From an uncultured Clostridium sp. (lineage in GTDB: Bacteria > Bacillota > Clostridia > Clostridiales > Clostridiaceae), in assembly GCA_934746785.1 (NCBI GenBank), contig CAKVFO010000053.1:1-21137 (forward strand): DNA of 21,137 nt, given 5' to 3'. Made by a program: the position numbers and the translations under genes. Each line of letters starts with the position of its first letter. The stretch's first letter is position 1. A model generated the notes under the pieces. The model searched no databases, was not told the DNA's origin, and saw nothing but the letters and a program-made list of their open reading frames with translations. Shown here piece after piece: positions 14,658 to 21,137 of the stretch.

Positions 14658-15710
14658 TTAATAACTTCCAATTCTAATCCATTCATCATTTAATATCTCA
14701 AGTGTACTCTTAGATGGATTATGGAATATTTCACAATTATCTAAGGTTTCTTTAGATGGATAATTTTCTTTAATGTCTTCTGGAAGAGCCTCATAGGCTT
14801 TAATTACAGGAGTGTAGTAACCTATATATTCAACATTTTCAAGCGCATTTTCAGGATCACATAAGAAATTTATAAAGGCTTCAGCACCTTCTTTATTTGT
14901 AGCTGTTTTAGGTATAACCATTGAATCATACCATTTATTAGAACCTTCTTCAGGAACTACATATACAAGATTAGGATTTTCGCTCAGTATGTAATTAGCA
15001 TCACCAGACCATACAGTTGCAATAGCAGCTTCGCCGCTTATCATCATATCTTTAACTTCATCAACAACCCATGCTTTAGTGATTTTATTTGCCTTAAGTT
15101 CTATAAGAGAATCAGTAGCCTCTTTTATCTCTTCAGCATTAGTAGTGTTCATAGAATATCCTAATCTCTTTAGGGCTAATCCAATACTATCTCTTACTGA
15201 ATTAAATATCAGTACTTCACCCTTATATTTCTTATCCCACAAAGCATTCCAAGAAGTAATTTCTTCTCCAGTAAATTCAGGATCATATATTATTCCTATA
15301 GTACCCCACATGTAAGGTACAGAATATTTATTCTCAGGATCAAAAGAAAGATTTTTAAATTCATCACCGATATATTTATAGTTAGGAATATTATTATAAT
15401 TTATTTCATCTGCTAAGTTTTCACTTATTAGTTTTTCAATCATATAGTCCGATGGAAAAACTAAATCGTAAGATGTACTTCCAGATGTAAGTTTAGAATA
15501 CATATTTTCATTTGTATCATATGTAGAATAGTTTACAGTATATCCTGTTTCTTCTTCAAATTTGCTTATTAAATCTTCATCTATATAATCTGCACAGTTG
15601 AAAACATTAATAACTTTAGAAGAGTTTTCTTTCTTAGAACATCCGCTCATAAATCCTAGAGAAAGTAAAAGTACACAGCTTAAAGAAACTAATTTCTTAA
15701 TTCTTTTCAA
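14658..15710 (-). CDS. potD: spermidine/putrescine-binding lipoprotein PotD
   Basis: Extracellular solute-binding part of a polyamine ABC importer, lipid-anchored in this Gram-positive. The N-terminus has a lipoprotein signal ending in LGFMSGC. The mature part has PotD-family features in order: NVFNCADYIDEDLISKFEEE, SYDLVFPSDYMIEKL, YSVPYMWGTIGIIYDP, LALKRLGYSMNT and AIATVWSGDANYI, with aromatic and acidic residues where polyamine ligands are expected. Polyamine is the best guess; related binding proteins take other small cations. I chose TTG 15710 (product MKRIKKLVS...) because GCGGTGAT sits a few bases upstream; a GTG at 15719 would add three residues. It overlaps the end of potC by 14 bases, so translation is probably coupled. 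Confidence 0.9.
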   Translation of the reverse strand: MKRIKKLVSLSCVLLLSLGFMSGCSKKENSSKVINVFNCADYIDEDLISKFEEETGYTVNYSTYDTNENMYSKLTSGSTSYDLVFPSDYMIEKLISENLADEINYNNIPNYKYIGDEFKNLSFDPENKYSVPYMWGTIGIIYDPEFTGEEITSWNALWDKKYKGEVLIFNSVRDSIGLALKRLGYSMNTTNAEEIKEATDSLIELKANKITKAWVVDEVKDMMISGEAAIATVWSGDANYILSENPNLVYVVPEEGSNKWYDSMVIPKTATNKEGAEAFINFLCDPENALENVEYIGYYTPVIKAYEALPEDIKENYPSKETLDNCEIFHNPSKSTLEILNDEWIRIGSY

Positions 15711-16497
15711 TATTATCACCGCCTGCAGATTGTTTTTTGTTAATGATAAGTAATAAAGTTAATACAACAAGAAATATTATAGTTGATAAAGCATTTATTT
15801 CGGGTTTTATACCACGTCTTGCCATTGAATAAATTTCAATAGAAAGGTTTGAAACTCCATTACCTGTTGTAAAGAAAGAAATAACAAAATCATCTATGGA
15901 CATAGTGAATGCCATTAAGAATCCTGATACAATACCTGGTTTTATTTGAGGTATTATGATTTTTCTCATAGCATACATTGGAGTAGCACCTAAATCAAGC
16001 GCAGCATCAGTTGTATTTTTAGGAAGCTGCTTAAGTTTTGGTAAAACTGAAAGTATAACATAAGGAATACTAAAAGTTATATGTGCTAAAAGCATTGTTG
16101 TAAATCCAAAATCAAGCTTTAAAAAAATAAATAATGACATTAAAGCTATACCTGTAACTATATCAGGATTTAATACAGGCATTTGGTTAATGTTTAATAA
16201 AACTTTTTTAGTAAAATTATTCTTCATATGATGAATACCAATGGCTGAGACAGTACCTATAATAGTTGAAATAACAGAAGAAAGAACTGCAATTAAAACT
16301 GTATAGTAAAGGGCAGACATTAAGCTTTCATTTTGAAATAATTGAGCATACCAATCTAAAGTAAATCCTGACCAGTTAGCCATACTCTTTGATTTATTAA
16401 AAGAAAAAACCATAAGAGTTACAATAGGAGCATAAAGGAATATAAAAATTAAAGTAAGATAAAATTTTTGCATAAAGTTATTATTCTTTTTTACCAT
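15697..16497 (-). CDS. potC: polyamine ABC transporter permease PotC
   Basis: One of two membrane subunits forming the polyamine channel. It has 266 residues and six predicted spans. The EAA loop that docks on the ATPase is present as AALDLGATPMYAMRKIIIPQIKPGI (interrupted form; residues ~163-187), and SIDDFVISFFTTGNG follows, typical of PotC. The start ATG lies within the potB stop region (ATGGTAA, 7 shared bases), with GAAGGGAGT 8 bases upstream. Order and overlaps (A-B-C-D, each overlapping) show a single coupled operon. Confidence 0.92.
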   Translation of the reverse strand: MVKKNNNFMQKFYLTLIFIFLYAPIVTLMVFSFNKSKSMANWSGFTLDWYAQLFQNESLMSALYYTVLIAVLSSVISTIIGTVSAIGIHHMKNNFTKKVLLNINQMPVLNPDIVTGIALMSLFIFLKLDFGFTTMLLAHITFSIPYVILSVLPKLKQLPKNTTDAALDLGATPMYAMRKIIIPQIKPGIVSGFLMAFTMSIDDFVISFFTTGNGVSNLSIEIYSMARRGIKPEINALSTIIFLVVLTLLLIINKKQSAGGDNIEKN

Positions 16498-17330
16498 AAT
16501 CCTGTACTCCCTTCTTTGTCATCATCACTAAATTTATTCATAATAGCCATAGAAATTAATATAACAATCATCATAATAACGGAAATTGCTGAACCTAAAT
16601 TTCTATTTCCCATAGTAGTAAATTCTTGTTCTATAAGGTTACCTAAAAGCATGTATTGTCCGCCACCTAAAAGACTTGAGATAACAAAGGTTGAAACGGC
16701 AGGCATAAATACCATAGTGATACCTGACATAACACCTGGAAGGCTTAAAGGAAAAATAACCTTTCTAAAAATATATTGTTTATTTGCACCTAAATCAGAA
16801 GCGGCTTGAATGTAGCTTTGATCCATTTTATTTAATACAGTGTATATAGGAAGCACCATAAAAGGTAAGAAGTTATAAATCATACCTAAAAGTACGGCAC
16901 CATCATTGTATAAAAATCCTATAGGACTAATTCCAAAATGGCTTAAAAAGTTATTAACTATACCGGTTTTACCTAGGATAGGCATCCATGCATATGTTCT
17001 AAGAAGAAAGTTCATCCACATTGGTAAAACGAATAACATAATTAAAAGATTACGCTTTTTTTCATCAATCTTAGAAATTATATAAGCAACAGGATAACCT
17101 AAAACTAAACATCCTATAGTTGAAATTAATGCTAATTTTATTGAACGATAAAATATTTTTATATATTGACTTCTAAATAGTCTTGTATAATTGTTTAAAG
17201 TAAAAACATAACCATTTTCAGTAACTTCAGTAAGGCTAAAAAATAAAACTATTAAAAGAGGGATAACTATAAATAATCCACTCCAGAAAATATATGGATA
17301 GCTTGCGATAGATCTATTTTTTTTATTCAT
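16491..17330 (-). CDS. potB: polyamine ABC transporter permease PotB
   Basis: Second membrane subunit of the importer, about 279 residues with six spans. An N-terminal span (WSGLFIVIPLLIVLFFSLTE) is followed by LPMWMNFLLRTYAWMPILG, typical of PotB. The ATPase-docking EAA loop is AASDLGANKQYIFRKVIFPL, then LPGVMSGI and VFMPAVSTFVISSLLGGGQ. I chose ATG 17330, because AAGGTGA lies 7 bases upstream inside the end of potA; a GTG at 17336 would add two residues. It overlaps potA by 8 bases (ATGAATAA). Confidence 0.92.
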   Translation of the reverse strand: MNKKNRSIASYPYIFWSGLFIVIPLLIVLFFSLTEVTENGYVFTLNNYTRLFRSQYIKIFYRSIKLALISTIGCLVLGYPVAYIISKIDEKKRNLLIMLFVLPMWMNFLLRTYAWMPILGKTGIVNNFLSHFGISPIGFLYNDGAVLLGMIYNFLPFMVLPIYTVLNKMDQSYIQAASDLGANKQYIFRKVIFPLSLPGVMSGITMVFMPAVSTFVISSLLGGGQYMLLGNLIEQEFTTMGNRNLGSAISVIMMIVILISMAIMNKFSDDDKEGSTGLW

Positions 17331-18375
17331 TTTCACTCACCTTTTTCATAATGTGAATATCTTCAGGATAAATATCAAGACTTACTTTAGTTCCTTCTTC
17401 AAAGTGTTTTGTATTATGTACTATCCATTCATAACCATTTTCTTCAACTATCATTTCATAGTGAACACCTCTAAAGATAACTGATTTTATAGTTCCATGA
17501 AGGACTCCAGTTTCATTAGAATAAATTTTAACATCTTCTGGTCTAACTACAACATCAATATTTTCATTAGAAGAGAAACCTTTATCCACACATTGAAATA
17601 CATGATTTCTTAATTTAACTTTGAAGTCTTCTATCATAATACCTGAAAGAATATTACTTTCACCAATGAAATCAGCAACAAAAGCATTTGCAGGTTCATT
17701 ATAAATATCTTCAGGAGAACCCTTTTGCTGTATAATACCATTATTCATAACAACAATAGTATCAGACATTGTAAGAGCTTCTTCTTGATCATGAGTTACA
17801 AATATAAATGTTATACCTAATTTTTGTTGAATATTTTTTAGTTCTAACTGCATTTCTTTTCTAAGCTTTAAGTCTAAAGCACCTAAAGGCTCATCAAGAA
17901 GTAATACTTTAGGTTCATTAACAAGAGCTCTTGCAATAGCAATTCTTTGCTGCTGTCCACCAGAAAGTGAATCTATTTTTCTTTTTTCAAAGCCTGATAA
18001 AGAAACCATTTTAAGCATTTCTTTAACTTTCTTATCTATTTCGTCTTTTGGAAGTTTTTTGATTTTTAGTCCAAAAGCAATATTTTCATATACGTTCATA
18101 TGAGGGAATAATGCATATTTTTGAAAGACAGTATTAAGTTGTCTTTTGTTAGGGGCTAAGCTAGAGATATCTTCTCCGTTAAATAAAACTTCACCCGAGT
18201 CTGCATTTTCAAAACCAGCAATAATTTTTAAAGTAGTTGTTTTACCGCATCCAGAAGGACCTAGTAATGTTAAAAATTCATTGCTTTTAATATTTAATGA
18301 TAAATTATCAAGTACAGTGTTATCACCGTATTTTTTATTAATACCTTTTAATTCAATAATATTATTATCCATCAT
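17323..18375 (-). CDS. potA: polyamine ABC transporter ATPase PotA
   Basis: ATP-hydrolysing subunit powering polyamine import. The 350-residue protein has every ABC motif: Walker A GPSGCGKTT (residues ~38-46), Q-loop region NTVFQKYALFPHM, signature LSGGQQQR (~138-145), Walker B VLLLDEPLGALD (~157-168) and the switch His in THDQEEA. The last ~100 residues are the TOBE-type domain seen in PotA and maltose-type ATPases. Two ATG codons start the frame (18375 and 18372); AGAGGT upstream is better spaced for the second. The gene follows the regulator by only 17 bases and leads the transporter genes. Confidence 0.94.
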   Translation of the reverse strand: MMDNNIIELKGINKKYGDNTVLDNLSLNIKSNEFLTLLGPSGCGKTTTLKIIAGFENADSGEVLFNGEDISSLAPNKRQLNTVFQKYALFPHMNVYENIAFGLKIKKLPKDEIDKKVKEMLKMVSLSGFEKRKIDSLSGGQQQRIAIARALVNEPKVLLLDEPLGALDLKLRKEMQLELKNIQQKLGITFIFVTHDQEEALTMSDTIVVMNNGIIQQKGSPEDIYNEPANAFVADFIGESNILSGIMIEDFKVKLRNHVFQCVDKGFSSNENIDVVVRPEDVKIYSNETGVLHGTIKSVIFRGVHYEMIVEENGYEWIVHNTKHFEEGTKVSLDIYPEDIHIMKKVSENE

Positions 18376-18392
18376 AAATACCTCTTTCTAAA

Positions 18393-18932
18393 TTAAAATG
18401 ATGGGGGAGTACTTATCCAAATAACTTTGGCAGAAGTTTTACCCGCATTTGAAATATAGTGGTTTTCTCGTGGTTTAAAATAGAAACTCTCACCTTTTTT
18501 TACTTTATGCTTTTTACTTCCTATATGTAAAATTATAGTTCCAGATAGAACATAGCCAAATTCTTCACCTTCATGAGGTTCCTCTTCAACATATCTTCCT
18601 TCTGGTTCTAAAGTCAGCATTATTGGTTCCATCTCATTTTTCTGAGCATTAGGTACAAGCCACATAAGCTGATATTTTAATTCAGAATCATCTTTTTCAA
18701 ACATATCATCAGCTTTAAATGTTACTCTTTCTTGTTCTTTATCACTGAAAAATTCAGTAGGGTTTGTTCCTAAAATCTCCAAGATGTCCATTAATGTAGC
18801 GATAGAAGGAGAGGTTAAATCATTTTCAACTTGTGATATGAAGCCTTTAGATAATTCACATCTATTAGCAAGCTCTTCTTGAGTAAGCTGTTTTTCGATG
18901 CGAAGTCGTCTTATCTTTTCTCCAATTTGCAC
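18393..18932 (-). CDS. XRE-family regulator with cupin domain (polyamine operon)
   Basis: Predicted DNA-binding sensor of 179 residues. Residues ~7-61 are a helix-turn-helix of the XRE/Cro type (LRIEKQLTQEELANRCELSK and GFISQVENDLTSPS). Residues ~105-175 are a cupin barrel, with EEPHEGEEFGYVLSGTIILHIG supplying the typical His/Glu site and KKGESFYFKPRENHYISN the second cupin motif. This architecture matches PuuR-like polyamine regulators that sit upstream of potABCD in many Firmicutes. It is the first gene of the operon, starts at GTG 18932 behind TAGGTGAT, and probably represses or tunes the operon, with polyamine or a relative as ligand. Ligand and sign of control are inferred from context. 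Confidence 0.88.
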   Translation of the reverse strand: MQIGEKIRRLRIEKQLTQEELANRCELSKGFISQVENDLTSPSIATLMDILEILGTNPTEFFSDKEQERVTFKADDMFEKDDSELKYQLMWLVPNAQKNEMEPIMLTLEPEGRYVEEEPHEGEEFGYVLSGTIILHIGSKKHKVKKGESFYFKPRENHYISNAGKTSAKVIWISTPPSF

Positions 18933-18954
18933 AAAATCACCTACAATCTATATA

Positions 18955-18984
18955 TACTAAACTGTGTGTTTAAGATTACTAAAC
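18955..18984. promoter_or_regulatory. candidate operator for the XRE-cupin regulator
   Basis: TACTAAAC occurs twice (18955-18962 and 18977-18984) with a 22-base period, about two helical turns, so both copies face the same side of the DNA. They lie just downstream of the expected transcription start of the pot operon, a good position for autoregulation. More TACTAA hexamers lie upstream near 19095-19146. Confidence 0.4.
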
Positions 18985-18994
18985 AACAAAGAAC

Positions 18995-19023
18995 ATTATA
19001 TAAACTTTATTAATTAAAATCAA
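18995..19023 (-). promoter_or_regulatory. promoter of the regulator-potABCD operon
   Basis: On the minus strand, TTGATT (plus positions 19018-19023) and a perfect TATAAT (18995-19000) are 17 bases apart, about 60 bases upstream of the GTG start. Confidence 0.7.
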
Positions 19024-19280
19024 TATTTTTTTAAATTTTTCCTCGAAAAAGTTTTAATGGTCTAATATCACTAAAAATCTGATTCTGTAAGAAGTTAGTA
19101 AGAGTTGAAGTTTAGTAGTAAAATGAAAATTGTTTACTAATACTAAGACGGTATAGTTTTTGTAGATAGTTAATATAATATACATAATGTTTAATATTTG
19201 CTTTGTGAAGCTATTGATAATATACGCTAAATATGAGATATTTATTATGAAGACATATAAAGAAAATTAGGTGGTTTAAT

Positions 19281-20390
19281 ATGGCAGAAATTAGTGGTAC
19301 ATATAGAAGAAATGGAAAAAATGTGTATATAAAGCAGCCTGACTACAAAGATTTAAACTTTGTATCTAAGTTGTGGTCAGATGAAGAAACGATGAAGGAT
19401 GTTGGTGGAGTATTTCATTTTCCAGAAAATAAGTGGGAAATGTTCTATAAAAAAATGGTTTATCCAACGGATGGAAAGAATTTTTACTGTCTTGTTTATA
19501 CTATAAGAGATAAAGCTATTGGTGAAGTGAGTTTTCATGGATTTGATTCTGTTACTAAGATAGCAAGATTTAATGTGAAAATTCATTATAAATATAGAAA
19601 AAAAGGCTATGGTGAAGAAGCTTTAAGGCTTTTATTTGAATATTTCTTTTTAGAATTTGGTGGAGAAATGATAATGGATAGTATTCCAACAGATGAAGGA
19701 GTGCGAGTTGCTAAAAGGTTAGGATTTAGTGAAGTTGGACAATATAAGGATGGAACTAAAATGAAAGTAACTAAAGATGAATTCTTAAACTATAGAGAAA
19801 GATGCTGCAAAAACGTATCTATATTAGTTTATGATGGAATGAATATGAATGATTATGCATGTGTTCATGATTCACTAAATTTAGTTAATAGAATAAATGA
19901 TGAAATGTTTAAGGTATCTGTTATGTCCTTAAGTAATAAAGTAACCTTAGATAACGGACTTATTTTAGAAGTTAATTCGGAAGACCCAGATACATATAAG
20001 CCAGATATAATTGTTCTTCCAGGAGGAAATAATGTAGAGAAGCTTACAAGGGATAATGAAGTTATTAAATTCATTTTAAAGAATTTTAATGATTGTGATT
20101 ATATATGTGGTTTAGGCGAAGGTATAAGACTACTTATAAGATGTAGAGCATTAGATGGAATAATGGTTCCTAAGTTTTGTTCTGATATTGAAAATTATAT
20201 TGAAAAATATAAAATAAGTGATAAAAACTTCTGTGATAATGGTAAAATATTATTAAGTTCTAATTATATAGGAAACTTTGAGATGATTATTTCTATTGTT
20301 GAAAAAGTAGGGGGACTAGATATTGCAAATAAGTTAAAAAAAGAATTAGGGTTTAATGAATGTAATTCTTTTATAGGTGTGAATGTGTAG
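19281..20390 (+). CDS. GNAT N-acetyltransferase fused to a DJ-1/PfpI-like domain
   Basis: A 369-residue two-domain protein. Residues ~1-165 are a GNAT acetyltransferase: KIHYKYRKKGYGEEALRLL carries the acetyl-CoA loop (R-K-K-G-Y-G) and RVAKRLGFSEVGQYKDGTKM is the usual C-terminal end. Residues ~178-360 look like the DJ-1/PfpI/glutaminase-like fold: NVSILVYDGM at the first strand, PDIIVLPGGNN at the middle, then the nucleophile-elbow region. There the expected Cys appears to be Gly279 (ICGLGEGIRLL), with Cys276 three residues earlier, so the usual chemistry may be lost. The substrate is unknown; the second domain may bind a ligand rather than catalyse. The start follows TTAGGTGGT. No terminator separates it from the next gene, 24 bases on. 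Confidence 0.75.
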   Translation: MAEISGTYRRNGKNVYIKQPDYKDLNFVSKLWSDEETMKDVGGVFHFPENKWEMFYKKMVYPTDGKNFYCLVYTIRDKAIGEVSFHGFDSVTKIARFNVKIHYKYRKKGYGEEALRLLFEYFFLEFGGEMIMDSIPTDEGVRVAKRLGFSEVGQYKDGTKMKVTKDEFLNYRERCCKNVSILVYDGMNMNDYACVHDSLNLVNRINDEMFKVSVMSLSNKVTLDNGLILEVNSEDPDTYKPDIIVLPGGNNVEKLTRDNEVIKFILKNFNDCDYICGLGEGIRLLIRCRALDGIMVPKFCSDIENYIEKYKISDKNFCDNGKILLSSNYIGNFEMIISIVEKVGGLDIANKLKKELGFNECNSFIGVNV

Positions 20391-20414
20391 AGTATTGTTT
20401 ATGTGGAGGTATTT

Positions 20415-21137
20415 ATGAAAAGTAAGAGAAGTAACATTATAGCTGTAGGCCTGCTCATTATACTTTTTATTATAGCTGGGGTATGTATATATACTTATAT
20501 TGGAGCTGGATCAAAAGAAAATAAAGCAGCAAAATCATATATGCATATGCTTCAAGAAAAAGATATGATTGATAAAGATATAGATGTAAAGAGGTGCAAA
20601 TCTGTTAAAAAGAGTGATCCTTCAAAGACAGAAGAATATTATAGCGTAACGATAGATAAGTATGCTATAGATATTGATGCAAAATATAATGTTATTGGTT
20701 TTAATAATCAAAAGAGTAAAGCTGATTCTGAAAATATAACGATAGATAGGGCTAGGGAAATTGCAGAAGACTATGTAAAAACTTTATATAATGGCGAATG
20801 CATATTTAAAGAAGTTGTTAAGGAAGAAGAATCTCAAAAAGTACCATATTATACTATGCTTTTTGCAAAGTGCAAAGATGGTATACCTTATTATACTTAT
20901 AGTGTGTCTCTAAAGATAAACAAGGAAAGTGGTAAGTTAGATGGTTTTTCAAATTCATCAATCAATATAGAGCCTAAGACAAGTGTTATAAATATAGATA
21001 AAGAAATGGCAGAAGAGAATGTTAAAGAATTCTTTTCTAAATTAAATACTTTTGTAGAGTTTGATGAGGAAACATATAAATGTTTTAGTGAAGATAAAGA
21101 TAAAACTGAATTGGAATTATGTTATATAGTATCTGTA
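20415..21137 (+). CDS. membrane-anchored protein with YcdB/PepSY-like repeats (3' end missing)
   Basis: Open from ATG 20415 to the window end (241 codons), so the C-terminus is unknown. GGAGGT lies 4 bases upstream of the ATG. A short basic N-terminus and one strongly hydrophobic span (residues ~8-27, IIAVGLLIILFIIAGVCIY) suggest a membrane anchor with the rest outside the cell. The outer part looks repetitive: ITIDRAREIAEDYVKTLY and NIDKEMAEENVKEFF are similar helices, each linked to strand-rich segments such as PYYTYSVSLKINKESGKLDGF. This pattern recalls PepSY/YcdB-type domains of Firmicute surface or sporulation-linked proteins, but that is a resemblance only. It is probably co-transcribed with the GNAT fusion gene. 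Confidence 0.7.
   Translation, partial: MKSKRSNIIAVGLLIILFIIAGVCIYTYIGAGSKENKAAKSYMHMLQEKDMIDKDIDVKRCKSVKKSDPSKTEEYYSVTIDKYAIDIDAKYNVIGFNNQKSKADSENITIDRAREIAEDYVKTLYNGECIFKEVVKEEESQKVPYYTMLFAKCKDGIPYYTYSVSLKINKESGKLDGFSNSSINIEPKTSVINIDKEMAEENVKEFFSKLNTFVEFDEETYKCFSEDKDKTELELCYIVSV

Larger units (their letters stand above)
18933..19280. other. intergenic region between pot regulator and GNAT fusion gene
   Basis: 348 bases without a protein gene. It holds the pot operon promoter (18995-19023) and six TACTAA/TTAGTA hexamers: TACTAA at 18955, 18977, 19135 and 19141, and TTAGTA at 19095 and 19112. For the rightward gene a TATAAT is present at 19174-19179, but I see no matching -35 box. No RNA gene is evident. 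Confidence 0.6.

Noticed and set aside
19160..19179. Promoter for the GNAT fusion gene (TATAAT at 19174)
   Set aside because: No acceptable -35 box lies 16-18 bases upstream, and TTGTAG at 19160 is too close.
1..21137. CRISPR arrays, tRNA or rRNA genes, prophage or toxin-antitoxin genes
   Set aside because: No regularly spaced repeats, tRNA cloverleaf, rRNA segments, integrase or toxin-like frames were found while reading both strands.

Overview
The window looks like the chromosome of a low-GC Firmicute, most likely Clostridium sensu stricto. The base composition is strongly AT-rich, A/T-ending codons dominate, and Shine-Dalgarno sites are strong AGGAGG-type. The gene order dnaG-sigA-trmK-nif3 is the classic Firmicute macromolecular-synthesis neighbourhood. 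Assignments come from reading motifs by eye; no database search was run. Most genes are ordinary housekeeping or transport genes, and the less ordinary material lies in the intergenic DNA and at the right end.

Region by region. (1) 1-4421: the 3' part of dnaG, sigA (rpoD), trmK and a Nif3-family gene, all on +, with a terminator after sigA and another after nif3. (2) 4496-6170: a DUF2334 lipoprotein on - and a doubtful small membrane ORF on +. (3) 6180-6600: RNase P RNA with its own promoter and a bidirectional terminator. (4) 6605-9876: a PrmA-like methyltransferase on -, a D-2-hydroxyacid dehydrogenase on + (divergent promoters between them) and a glutamate-type DAACS symporter on -. (5) 10118-12330: a leucine T-box leader with CUC specifier, then leuA (long-form 2-isopropylmalate synthase). 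(6) 12582-14322: a tandem glycine riboswitch, then an AGCS alanine/glycine:sodium symporter. (7) 14330-19023, all on -: an XRE-cupin regulator, potA, potB, potC, potD and an acylphosphatase, read from one good promoter toward a bidirectional terminator. (8) 19281-21137: a GNAT/DJ-1-like fusion, then a membrane-anchored protein cut by the window end.

How parts work together: leuA and the AGCS transporter are each controlled by an amino-acid-sensing leader RNA (uncharged tRNA-Leu and glycine). The pot genes form an ABC polyamine importer with a linked cupin regulator, whose likely operators are repeated TACTAA/TTAGTA motifs near its promoter. The most unusual structure is a direct repeat: a 58-bp core, 54/58 identical, that begins right after the T-tract of a terminator at both of its positions and flanks leuA. 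Each copy ends in a hairpin closing with GCCACTTTGT, but the hairpin interiors differ.
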